Origin: Chthoniobacterales bacterium
GTDB lineage: Bacteria > Verrucomicrobiota > Verrucomicrobiia > Chthoniobacterales > JACTMZ01
Direction of reading: 5' to 3'
NCBI GenBank assembly: GCA_014879535.1
Contig: JACSRX010000025.1
Location: 56,914 to 120,913, forward strand
Length of the DNA: 64,000 nucleotides
Below are positions 56,628-64,000 of the stretch, piece by piece. Position numbers and translations under genes: made by a program. How positions within the stretch are numbered: the first letter of the stretch is position 1; each line of letters starts with the position of its first letter. The notes under the pieces were generated by a model that ran no database searches, was not told where the DNA came from, and was given only the letters and a program-made list of their open reading frames with translations.

Positions 56628-58618
56628 CCGCGGGAAAGCAGGGATTTGCCGGCCAGCAGCAGGGCGTCCACGCTGATGCCCAGCGTTTTCATCACCGTGC
56701 CGCCGGGTGCACTCAAGCCGAAACGGTCGATCCCCACCACCCTGCCCCGGCGACCGACGTATTGGTGCCATGGCTGGGAAACCCCCGCCTCGATGGAAAC
56801 GCGCCGCACACAATCCGGCGGGAGCACGAAATCGCGGTATTCCTCGGTCTGACGTTCGAATCTTTCGAAACAAGGCAGCGACACCACGCGCACCGATGCC
56901 CCGAGCTGCTCCGCCGCCTCCATCGCCAGATGCAATTCGCTCCCTGTGGAAAGCATGATCAGTTCCAACGGTGCCGTCTCGCGCCGCGCGATGTAGCCGC
57001 CACGGAACACTCCCTGCCGGGCCTCGCCCTCCGGAATCTGGCGAAGCGTGGGCAGCGCCTGTCTCGAAAGCGCCAGGAGCGTCGGACCATCCTTGCGTTC
57101 GAAGGCCGCCGCAAAAGCGCCCGCCGTTTCTGCAGGGTCGGCCGGACGGATCACATCGAGATTCGGTATCGCCCGCAACGCGGCAAGTGCCTCCACCGGC
57201 TGGTGCGTCGGCCCGTCTTCGCCCACCCCAACCGAATCGTGCGTGAAGATGTAAACCACGGGCAAATGGGAAAGCGCGGCGACCCGGATGGAGCCCCGGC
57301 AATAATCACTGAAAACCAGAAACGTCGCACCGCTCGCTCGGAAAATCCCGTCATACGCAATGCCGTTGAGGATGCCCGCCATGCCATGCTCGCGGATGCC
57401 GAATCGGATGTTGCGGCCGCCGTGGTTGCGGGCATCAAAATCCCCTCCGTCCTTGATGTAGTTGAGCGTGGACCCGTGGAGGTCTGCACTTCCACTGATG
57501 ACCAACGGCATGGCCTTGGCCACATACTGCAGCACATCCGAGCCGGCCTTGCGCGTTGCTATGTCCGGAGCATCGGCCGGATAACCGGGGATTGATTTGA
57601 GAAGATCCGGGTAGTTCTTGGCGACCGCATTTTCGATCTCCTCGGCGAGGTCCCTGTTCGCCTTGCGCCAAGCATCGAAGCGTTTGTGCCACTCTTTGCA
57701 TGCTCTCTCAAGTTCCGCGGCGTGACGGGCGAAGAATTCGCGCACCTCCGGCGACACATGAAACTTCTCCTCCGGCAACCCCAGCCCTTTCCTCGCAGCA
57801 TCGGCGAAGGCAACGCCAGCCTCGCCGTGCGCCTTGTTGGTTCCCGCCACCTCGGGGATCCCTTTGCCGATGAGCGTCTTCGCCACGATCATCTGGGGCT
57901 TCCCCGTGGCGGCTTTCGCCTTTTCGTAGGCCCGAAGAAACTCCTCCATGTTTTGTCCATCCACCTCGACCACATCCCAACCGTAGGCCTTGTAGCGCCC
58001 GATGGTATCCTCGCTCTGCGTGAACAGGGCCATCGCATCCAGCGTCACATCATTGGAATCGTAGATCAGGATGAGGTTGTCCAACTGCAGGTGCCCTGCC
58101 AACGCGCTCGCCTCACTGGCAATCCCCTCCTGGAGGCAGCCGTCCCCCGCCAAGCATACGACCTTGTGGTCGAAAATACGGTGCTCGGCGGTATTGAACC
58201 GCTTCTCGGCCATCTTGCCGGAAATCGCCAGGCCGACCGCGTTCGAAACCCCCTGCCCGAGCGGCCCGGTGGTGCACTCCACGCCGGGCGTCTCACCGAA
58301 TTCCGGATGCCCCGGCGTGATGCTGCCGAGTTGGCGGAACTTCTTCACCTGCTCCAAGGGCACATCGTAGCCGGCCAGATGAAGCCACCCGTAAAGGAAC
58401 ATGCTGCCGTGCCCCGCCGACAACACGAAACGGTCGCGGTTCAGCCATCGGGGCTCCCGCGGGTTGTAGCTCAAAGCCGCACCGAAAAGAACCGCGCCGA
58501 TTTCGGCACAACCGAGTGGCAGACCCAAATGTCCGGATTTGCATGCGGTGATGGCATCGATGGCCAAACCACGCGCATCCCGTGCAGCCAAGGAGAGAAC
58601 GTCGTGAGGAAAACTCAT
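56624..58618 (-). CDS. tkt: Transketolase
   Basis: TPP-dependent transfer of two-carbon units in the pentose phosphate pathway. 664 residues from ATG 58618, preceded by [16 protein letters not shown] carries the substrate His30; [26 protein letters not shown] with a following YDSNDVTLD is the TPP/Mg motif; [14 protein letters not shown] carries the catalytic Glu; the C-terminal [17 protein letters not shown] is conserved. Its stop overlaps the amylase start and its start is divergent from thrB by 100 bases. Confidence 0.95.
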   Translation of the reverse strand: MSFPHDVLSLAARDARGLAIDAITACKSGHLGLPLGCAEIGAVLFGAALSYNPREPRWLNRDRFVLSAGHGSMFLYGWLHLAGYDVPLEQVKKFRQLGSITPGHPEFGETPGVECTTGPLGQGVSNAVGLAISGKMAEKRFNTAEHRIFDHKVVCLAGDGCLQEGIASEASALAGHLQLDNLILIYDSNDVTLDAMALFTQSEDTIGRYKAYGWDVVEVDGQNMEEFLRAYEKAKAATGKPQMIVAKTLIGKGIPEVAGTNKAHGEAGVAFADAARKGLGLPEEKFHVSPEVREFFARHAAELERACKEWHKRFDAWRKANRDLAEEIENAVAKNYPDLLKSIPGYPADAPDIATRKAGSDVLQYVAKAMPLVISGSADLHGSTLNYIKDGGDFDARNHGGRNIRFGIREHGMAGILNGIAYDGIFRASGATFLVFSDYCRGSIRVAALSHLPVVYIFTHDSVGVGEDGPTHQPVEALAALRAIPNLDVIRPADPAETAGAFAAAFERKDGPTLLALSRQALPTLRQIPEGEARQGVFRGGYIARRETAPLELIMLSTGSELHLAMEAAEQLGASVRVVSLPCFERFERQTEEYRDFVLPPDCVRRVSIEAGVSQPWHQYVGRRGRVVGIDRFGLSAPGGTVMKTLGISVDALLLAGKSLLSRG

Positions 58619-58718
58619 ATAACCCTTGTTTTTCGCCGCTTGCGCCACCCCGCGGCAAGCAAAACTCTGGAATTCTGATGCAACTTCCCGCCGTTTGCGC
58701 CAAGCTTCCCGGCGAATT

Positions 58719-59555
58719 ATGGATGAAATCAAGGTGCGCGTGCCGGCTACCAGCGCGAATCTCGGCCCAGGATTCGACTGCCTCGGCGTGGCGCTGGATC
58801 TCTACAATGTGGTCACCGTGCGGCGCGGAAAACCCGGCAAACCGGATGGCATGGTCTCGGGGGCGGCCGCCTCGTTTTTCCAAGCCTCCGGCGCTCCCGG
58901 CTTCGCGTTCGAATGGACCGTCAGCGGGAGCATCCCTCCTTCACGCGGATTAGGCAGCAGTGTGACCCTGCGCCTCGGCATCCTCCATGGCCTGAACAAA
59001 CTGGCCGGGGCTCCCCTGGATGCCGACCGCCTTTACCGCCTCTGCGCCGAACTCGAGGGGCATCCGGACAATGCAGCTCCTGCCGCTTTCGGCGGCTTCG
59101 CCGCCGCACGCCCCGATTCCGTCTTCTTCCGCTGCGATATTTCTCAGGACTTGCATTTTGTCCTGCTCGTTCCTGAGGACGAGGTGAAGACTGATGCATC
59201 CCGCCTGCGACTTCCTTCGGAAATACCGCACTCCGACGCGGTGCGGAACACTGCCCGGGTTGCATTGGTCACCGCGGCATTCGCCTCGGGGCGCTATGAC
59301 CTTCTCCGCGGCTCGATGGGCGACTGGCTGCACCAGCCGCACCGCGCAAAGGCGCTTCCTCACCTTGTTCCGGCAATCGAAGCCGGGGTGGCGGCAGGGG
59401 CTCTCGACGGCTACCTCAGCGGCTCGGGTTCGGCGGTTGCCTGCGTCACACTCGATCTCCCCGACAAGGTCGCGCGGGCCATGCAGGCGGTCCTTCCCTC
59501 CGGGCGCCTGATGATCCTGCACGCCGACAACGCCGGTGTCTGCCTGGTCTCCTGA
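58719..59555 (+). CDS. thrB: Homoserine kinase
   Basis: GHMP-family kinase phosphorylating L-homoserine for threonine synthesis. 278 residues from ATG 58719; upstream in-frame codons lack family features. [25 protein letters not shown] at the N-terminus is diagnostic, the ATP-binding GHMP motif is [15 protein letters not shown] at 73-87, and [17 protein letters not shown] is motif 3. It lies 6 bases upstream of lpxK and is probably cotranscribed with it. Confidence 0.94.
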   Translation: MDEIKVRVPATSANLGPGFDCLGVALDLYNVVTVRRGKPGKPDGMVSGAAASFFQASGAPGFAFEWTVSGSIPPSRGLGSSVTLRLGILHGLNKLAGAPLDADRLYRLCAELEGHPDNAAPAAFGGFAAARPDSVFFRCDISQDLHFVLLVPEDEVKTDASRLRLPSEIPHSDAVRNTARVALVTAAFASGRYDLLRGSMGDWLHQPHRAKALPHLVPAIEAGVAAGALDGYLSGSGSAVACVTLDLPDKVARAMQAVLPSGRLMILHADNAGVCLVS

Positions 59556-59561
59556 GCCGCC

Positions 59562-60773
59562 ATGCGCGTCATCCTTGAACGGTTTGAACGCTACGCGGTC
59601 GATGTGATCCTCGAACGCCGCGAAGGCGGCCGTGCCAATGCGCTCAAGATTGTCCTGGGTGCCTTCTCCCTCATCTATACGCGCGCCGTGCAAACACGCC
59701 TCTCGCTTTACCGCCGGCGGATTTTTCGCTCCCAAGAACTCGGGTGTCCCGTGGTGAGCATCGGCAACCTGACCGTCGGGGGGACCGGGAAAACCCCGGT
59801 TGCCGAGATGCTGGCCCGGGAACTGCTGAAACGTGGACGACGCGTTGCCATCCTCAGCCGCGGTTACAAGAGCGTTCCCCGCCCGTTCATCCAGCGCCTG
59901 CGCAACAAAATCTTCCGTCACCTCGACCTCTTCCCGCCACGCATCGTGTCCGACGGCCACAGGGTTCTGCTCGATTCGCGGCGTGCTGGCGACGAGCCGC
60001 ACATGCTCGCCAAGAATCTTCCGGGCGTCTGCGTGCTGGTGGACAAGGACCGCGTGAAAAGCGGTCTCCATGCCCTGCGCCACTTCAACAGCGATGTCCT
60101 CCTGCTGGATGACGGACTGCAATACCAGCGGCTGCGCCACAGGATGGACATCGTGCTGGTGGATCGCCAGGCACCTTTCGGAAACGAGCACCTCCTCCCG
60201 CGCGGCACACTGCGTGAACCCCCCTCGAATCTTCGCCGCGCCTCCTACATCATTGTCACCAAAAGCGGATCTGACCCGGATGCCGACCTCATCCACCGAC
60301 TGCGCAGCCTCAACCGGACCGCCGCCATCATCGAATGCGACCATGCCCCACGGCATTGGCAGGATCTCCGCACCGGGGAAAAATTCCCCCTCGACCACCT
60401 CAAGAACCGCCATGTCGGCGCCATGAGCGGCATCGCGCGTCCGGAGAGCTTCGAGGAGGGCGTCCGCTCCCTCGGGGCGGTCGTCGAGATCACCAAGGCC
60501 TTCGCCGACCACCATCGGTTCACCAAGAAGGAAATCCTCCGGTTTCTCGAGTGGTGCGACCGCCGGTCACTTGACGCGCTGGTCACCACGGAAAAGGATG
60601 CCGTCCGGTTTCCCGAGATCGACGACCCGCCGGTGCCCATGCTTTTCCTCCGTGTGGAAATCGAAATCCTCCGCGGGCACGCACACTGGGAGGATCTTCT
60701 GGCCCGCGCAGCGGGGGAACTTCCACGCGTCAAGTCCGGCGGCGCCAGACATACCGCTGGAGCAATACTTTGA
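59562..60773 (+). CDS. lpxK: Tetraacyldisaccharide 4'-kinase (lipid A)
   Basis: Phosphorylates the lipid A precursor at the 4' position, at the inner membrane. 403 residues, somewhat longer than E. coli LpxK (328), partly from a 25-residue basic N-terminal lead. Motifs: SIGNLTVGGTGKTPVAEMLA with the P-loop at 73-78, AILSRGYKS, GDEPHMLAKNLP, LLDDGLQYQRLRHRMDIVLVD (Walker-B-like DDGxQ) and TTEKDAVRFPE. It shows that the organism makes lipid A. Its 3' end overlaps the convergent AI-2E gene by 44 bases. Confidence 0.93.
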   Translation: MRVILERFERYAVDVILERREGGRANALKIVLGAFSLIYTRAVQTRLSLYRRRIFRSQELGCPVVSIGNLTVGGTGKTPVAEMLARELLKRGRRVAILSRGYKSVPRPFIQRLRNKIFRHLDLFPPRIVSDGHRVLLDSRRAGDEPHMLAKNLPGVCVLVDKDRVKSGLHALRHFNSDVLLLDDGLQYQRLRHRMDIVLVDRQAPFGNEHLLPRGTLREPPSNLRRASYIIVTKSGSDPDADLIHRLRSLNRTAAIIECDHAPRHWQDLRTGEKFPLDHLKNRHVGAMSGIARPESFEEGVRSLGAVVEITKAFADHHRFTKKEILRFLEWCDRRSLDALVTTEKDAVRFPEIDDPPVPMLFLRVEIEILRGHAHWEDLLARAAGELPRVKSGGARHTAGAIL

Positions 60774-61908
60774 TCGTCGCCGTCAATGGCACGGCCAGCA
60801 GCGACCCCAGAAGCACCCCCAAGACCAGGCTCCAGATGAGCACGGAGAGAATCACTGTCAGCGGGTGGAGGCTCACCGATTCCCCCACCACCCGGGGGGC
60901 GATGAAAAAGCTCTCCAGATTGCTCATGCCCACAAAGATCGCCGTCACGATCAGCGGGTGTGTCCAGTCCCCGTATTGAGCCACCGCAATCAGCACCGCC
61001 GGAACCCAGCAAATCGTCAGCCCCACATAGGGGATCAAGGCCAGTAGGCCGACGGCCAAGCCGATCAGCAGCGCGAAGTTCAAGCCCATGATCAGGAGGG
61101 CGGCACCGATGAGCACCCCATCAATCAGGCTCACCGTGAATTGTCCGCGAAAATAACGGACAAGGTAATTGTTGATCTCCTCCAGCAGCGAGGCCACCTC
61201 ATCGCGCAGAGGAGATTCCGGCAACGGGATGTATCGCCGCCAATCCTTGGCGAATTTTGCGGAATCCTTGAGGAAGAAGAACAGGAAAAGCGGGACCAGC
61301 ACGAGGCTCACCACCACACCGGCCACGCCGAGAAAACCGCCCGCACTGCGCTTGAGGAAGGCGCCCACGGCCGTCAGGATTTCCGGCAACCTTTGCTGCA
61401 GCCACACGATGAGGTCCTGCACATACCCGCCAGCCACGGCCCACAGTTCATCCCGGATCGTGCGTTCCTCCACAGGAACGGCCAGCGGCTGGAGCCTTTG
61501 CTGCAAATCCCGCAACCACGCCAGCGTGGAAAGCAGAAGCTCCTGCCCGCGCGACGCCTGATCCGGCAGTGTCTGGCCGAACAGCGTTGTCTGGTGCCAC
61601 AAAATGGGACCGATCCAGAGGCCGATGCCGCCGAAGGCCATTCCGATCAACAGGAACAGGAGCAACACCGCCCAAGTCCGCCCCAAGCCGAAGGCACACA
61701 AGCGATCAACCACGGGGGTGAGCAGGTAAGTGAGCACAACGGCCGCCACCACGGGAATCAAGAGCGGCTGCAGAAATGCCGCAGCCTCGACAACCACCTT
61801 CAGCACCCCGACCGCCACTCCCACCAAAACAACCAACGCCAGCCCGGTCAGCGCGGCATACCACGCCTTCTGCTGCCAAGGTCCGGGTTGGATTCGCCCG
61901 CTGTTCAC
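60730..61908 (-). CDS. AI-2E family transporter (PerM-like membrane protein)
   Basis: 392 residues from a GTG at 61908 (start uncertain; no strong ribosome binding site). About eight hydrophobic helices: the first two near 15-65 (ALTGLALVVLVGVAVGVLKVV; LIPVVAAVVLTYLLTPVV), a middle helix pair around VVVSLVLVPLFLFFFLKDSAKF (diagnostic for the family) and a C-terminal block with SLHPLTVILSVLIWSLVLGVLLGSLLAVPL. Members export small metabolites or act as ion antiporters; AI-2 transport itself is not implied. It lies 20 bases downstream of the ABM-domain membrane protein. Confidence 0.87.
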   Translation of the reverse strand: MNSGRIQPGPWQQKAWYAALTGLALVVLVGVAVGVLKVVVEAAAFLQPLLIPVVAAVVLTYLLTPVVDRLCAFGLGRTWAVLLLFLLIGMAFGGIGLWIGPILWHQTTLFGQTLPDQASRGQELLLSTLAWLRDLQQRLQPLAVPVEERTIRDELWAVAGGYVQDLIVWLQQRLPEILTAVGAFLKRSAGGFLGVAGVVVSLVLVPLFLFFFLKDSAKFAKDWRRYIPLPESPLRDEVASLLEEINNYLVRYFRGQFTVSLIDGVLIGAALLIMGLNFALLIGLAVGLLALIPYVGLTICWVPAVLIAVAQYGDWTHPLIVTAIFVGMSNLESFFIAPRVVGESVSLHPLTVILSVLIWSLVLGVLLGSLLAVPLTATIKVLLQRYVWRRRT

Positions 61909-61928
61909 GTCGCGCCAATCTGTCGCAA

Positions 61929-62900
61929 TCAGGCCGGCCTTGGAAACCAAAACTTCCACGGCCAGACGGCGAGGAACAGGGCAAGCCACACCCCCAGCAG
62001 AACGGCCACAACGACCGCACCCGCTGCATGACGCCGCCAGCCGCCACGTTTGCGCAGGGCAAGCCAGCGCCCGAACCTCCGGTTCAGCCAAGGCATCACG
62101 GGCCAAGTGAGCAAGCTCACGCACAGCAGATTGGCAAGGAGCATGTGGACCGGAAATGGCATCCACTCAAGCCAAGGATCAACAAACAAGGCCAGTAGCA
62201 TCACCGTGGGAAAAAGCCCCAGCGTCACCATGAGAATCTGCTTCCACCGCGGCGGCTCCTCAGCCGAAGGGGCGTCGTCAAAAGCAAACCATCCACCCAA
62301 TCCGCTCCCCAGAGGATGCGCGGTGTAACCCTCGATCAAAGGTTCCAATCGCACGATGCAGGCCGCGCGACGCTCCGATCCCATCCAACTTTCCAGATTT
62401 CCCGCTGCTGCAAAACGCACGATCAGCACCCATTCCTCCTGCGCTCCCCGCGGATCGAAGACATCCGCCCCGAGGAACCCCGGCCACACCGACATCTCAT
62501 GGAGCACCTCCTCGCGCCATGCGCGAAACCTCGCCTCGCACCCCCGCTTCACCCGATGCGAAAAGACCACGGTCACAGGCGGCCGCTCCTCGTCATCCCC
62601 GGCGATAACCTGCAGACGCCCCGTCCCGTCGGCACACGAATCAAGTTCAAGGATCATGGCCCTGCGCTCCTCGCTCTCGATCCAGTGACGCAACCCTTCC
62701 GCCGATGCAAACCGGAACACCGACACCCATTCCTCCTGCAATCCGGGAGCCGGCCGCACAACCTCCTTGCCGAGGAAGCCCGGAAAACGGCTCATGGTGG
62801 TGGAGATCTGGTCCTGAATGCGCAGAAACTCCGCGGTCATCTCCGGGCGCACCCTCTGGAATGCAAGCACCGTGCAGGGATGCGAACTGCCCGAGCTCAA
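61929..62900 (-). CDS. Duplicated ABM-domain protein with C-terminal membrane helices
   Basis: 323 residues. The first 200 hold two tandem antibiotic-biosynthesis-monooxygenase-type (ferredoxin-like) domains: TVLAFQRVRPEMTAEFLRIQDQI...GFLGKEVVRPAPGLQEEWVSVFRF, and VVFSHRVKRGCEARFRAW...GFLGADVFDPRGAQEEWVLIVRF. The rest has three helices (KQILMVTLGLFPTVMLLALFV; HMLLANLLCVSLLTWPVMPWL; AGAVVVAVLLGVWLALFLAVW). Such fusions are seen in antibiotic-biosynthesis-monooxygenase-like membrane proteins of unknown role. It overlaps the LolA-like gene upstream by ATGA. Confidence 0.82.
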   Translation of the reverse strand: MSSGSSHPCTVLAFQRVRPEMTAEFLRIQDQISTTMSRFPGFLGKEVVRPAPGLQEEWVSVFRFASAEGLRHWIESEERRAMILELDSCADGTGRLQVIAGDDEERPPVTVVFSHRVKRGCEARFRAWREEVLHEMSVWPGFLGADVFDPRGAQEEWVLIVRFAAAGNLESWMGSERRAACIVRLEPLIEGYTAHPLGSGLGGWFAFDDAPSAEEPPRWKQILMVTLGLFPTVMLLALFVDPWLEWMPFPVHMLLANLLCVSLLTWPVMPWLNRRFGRWLALRKRGGWRRHAAGAVVVAVLLGVWLALFLAVWPWKFWFPRPA

Positions 62901-63595
62901 GACGCCTCCTTGCCGAGAATCTCGAGATAAGAGCGCCCCACGGGACGCGAGGAATTGTCCGGTCCGAATCTTTCAATCCGCATCTGCTTGAGCATCCATT
63001 GGCCGTCGATGCGCTGCCCGGACACCACTTCGAAGCGGCGCAGCAATTTTCCCTGCCAGTCATACCCCTCGATTCGCAACAGCGCGCCGGTATCCCGGTC
63101 GATCCACACGCGCACCACGGCAAACTCTGACCCGCGCTTGCCCGGCCTCAATTCGATCTTCCATGCCGAGCGCCCACGCACGGCATCCTTTCCAGACAGG
63201 CGCGCATCGGGCCAATAAAGGAACCCCAGTGACAAATCTTCCACCGTCACGCCGCTGCCTTCCGCCACCTCCTCCTGCATCCCCTTTCTGACCGCCATCC
63301 CCTTGCCGTCGAAGACCCCCGACGACTCCTCGCTCAACCGCACCTCCAACACGCGGGAGGGACGATCAAAGGCGAAGCGCAGGCGGCCAAAATCCACCTT
63401 GAGCCTGAAAGGCGATGTCTCCGAGCCCGAACGCAGCTGTCCACGAACCTCCGCCTCCTGCTGGGTCGATGCCATGCGGGCCATACGCAGCAACTCATCC
63501 GCATCCGGGTCGGCAGCCCGCCCTTGGAAGGTCAACCCCGCCAAGACCGCGGGCAGCAGACACACCCGCAAAGCATGCTTCAATTCTTGTCTCAT
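62897..63595 (-). CDS. LolA-like outer-membrane lipoprotein-sorting protein
   Basis: 232 residues with a signal peptide (ALRVCLLPAVLAGLTFQGRAAD). The mature part follows the LolA/LolB-like half-barrel pattern: ADELLRMARMASTQQEAEVRGQLR, KVDFGRLRFAF, SGVFDGKGMAVRKG, a WPDARL-GKDAV segment, AVVRVWIDRDTGALLRIEGYD and RRFEVVSGQRIDGQWMLKQM. The last two are typical of the lipoprotein-sorting family (DUF4292-like or LolA-like). Its exact cargo is unknown. It is coupled to the ABM-domain gene by ATGA and divergent from the PAP2 gene by 28 bases. Confidence 0.8.
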   Translation of the reverse strand: MRQELKHALRVCLLPAVLAGLTFQGRAADPDADELLRMARMASTQQEAEVRGQLRSGSETSPFRLKVDFGRLRFAFDRPSRVLEVRLSEESSGVFDGKGMAVRKGMQEEVAEGSGVTVEDLSLGFLYWPDARLSGKDAVRGRSAWKIELRPGKRGSEFAVVRVWIDRDTGALLRIEGYDWQGKLLRRFEVVSGQRIDGQWMLKQMRIERFGPDNSSRPVGRSYLEILGKEAS

Positions 63596-63623
63596 TCGAC
63601 GGTTGCGGCCAACACTACCACAC

Positions 63624-63941
63624 GTGCCGTCGGCCCTCGACCATCATCTCTTCCTCTTTTTCAATGCCGACCGCGGATGGCCGTGGATGGACAAGTTTTG
63701 GGCCGTCCTCTCGAGCTTCGATTTCTGGCTGCCGTTCTTCATCCTTGCCGCGCTGTGGACGCTTGTGAAGGGAGGCTTCAGGGCCCGAGCCATGCTCGTC
63801 TGTCTCCTGCTCTCCATCGCCCTCATGGAAGGCCTCGTGGTCAATCCGTTGAAATCCGCCTTTGGACGCCCCCGTCCGACAGGTGTCTTGACCGAGGCGC
63901 GATCCGTCACGTCCGGCTCCTGCAACCCGCCTTCGTCCTGA
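63624..63941 (+). pseudogene. PAP2-family phosphatase, C-terminus lost (frame-disrupted fragment)
   Basis: From a GTG at 63624 the reading has the PAP2 layout: HHLFLFFNADRGWPWMDKFW, helices FWLPFFILAALWTLV and AMLVCLLLSIALMEGLVV, then KSAFGRPRP, the first phosphatase motif (Kx6RP). The second (PSGH) and third (SRxxxxxHxxxD) motifs never appear: after about position 63890 the frame becomes SGSCNPPSS and stops at 63941, only 105 residues. The break coincides with DksA-type coding on the other strand, so this looks like a gene cut by a deletion or an assembly join. Confidence 0.7.
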
Positions 63942-64000
63942 AGTTCGTGCAACATCTCGCTGGATTCGCGCGCGATCTCCGCCTTCCACGCCAAAAGCTT
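63890..64000 (-). pseudogene. dksA: DksA/TraR-family fragment, both ends missing
   Basis: Reading the minus strand from 64000: KLLAWKAEIARESSEMLHEL, then QDEGGLQEPDVTDRASV. This matches the second helix and the PDxxDRASxE segment of DksA, especially the alphaproteobacterial type (KLLAWKxDI...PDLADRASxETDRA). After codon 37 the expected ETDRALELR and zinc-finger part are replaced by antisense PAP2 sequence. The N-terminus lies beyond the window. DksA binds RNA polymerase in the stringent response; this copy would not be functional as seen. Confidence 0.65.

Noticed and set aside
56628..57302. 225-codon N-terminal extension of the amylase reading
   Set aside because: It runs through tkt in another frame; the true start with a signal peptide is at 56627.
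63644..63889. Minus-strand continuation of the DksA-type reading
   Set aside because: Beyond codon 37 it is the exact antisense of the PAP2 helices and phosphatase motif, so it is not DksA sequence.

Overview
The window is about 64 kb of GC-rich, densely packed DNA from a diderm bacterium, most likely a member of the Verrucomicrobiota. The strongest clue is the 33.1-42.5 kb block, whose gene order and proteins match the Akkermansia Amuc_1098-1102 pilus-like cluster. lpxK, an Mla-type lipid transport set, a LolA-like protein and two secretins confirm an outer membrane. Adjacent genes often overlap by ATGA or GTGA. No rRNA, tRNA, insertion sequence or CRISPR array was found, and no gene-free stretch exceeds 300 bases (the longest is 1727-1969).

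Left edge (1-1726, minus): the N-terminal 575 codons of a divergent Cas9, carrying RuvC-I, an arginine-rich bridge helix and RuvC-II and running off the window. Any cas1, cas2, array or HNH half must lie to the left. Next (1970-6437, minus) is a run psuG < thiE < accC < accB < agmatine deiminase, followed by a small lipoprotein. 7.2-10.1 kb (minus) holds a cupredoxin-like protein, a membrane adenylate cyclase and a half-size EamA protein. 10.2-17.7 kb holds miaB, a glycosyltransferase, a glycogen-synthase-like GT4 enzyme, dprA and topoisomerase III. A terminator and a promoter-like site separate this from ppdK (17.8-20.5 kb), which ends at a strong intrinsic terminator. 20.6-26.9 kb holds a secreted endonuclease/phosphatase-fold protein, citrate synthase, an acetate CoA-transferase preceded by a long RNA hairpin, a site-2 protease and an HdeD-like protein.

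27-33 kb: a class A penicillin-binding protein, aroD-trpD, a polyprenyl glycosylphosphotransferase and UDP-glucuronate decarboxylase. 33.1-42.5 kb: the pilus-like operon, made of an Amuc_1102-like protein, a PilM-PilN fusion, a PilO-like protein, an Amuc_1099-like protein and two tandem paralogous secretins. It continues into coaE, rho and rnc. carB (45.3-48.5 kb, minus) overlaps the rnc 3' end. 48.7-51.3 kb: a small conserved-looking ORF and mlaE-mlaF-mlaD. 51.3-62 kb: folA-thyA, a metallo-beta-lactamase, mscL, an orphan solute-binding protein, a secreted GH13 amylase with transketolase, thrB, lpxK and an AI-2E family protein.

Right edge: an ABM-domain membrane protein and a LolA-like protein, then a PAP2 phosphatase that loses its C-terminus near 63890. 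Exactly there, minus-strand coding for a DksA-type protein begins and also lacks its C-terminus. This is either a real deletion joining two convergent genes or an assembly misjoin. The main points for follow-up are the divergent Cas9, the pilMN-fusion/double-secretin operon, the hairpin over the CoA-transferase ribosome binding site, and the PAP2/DksA junction.
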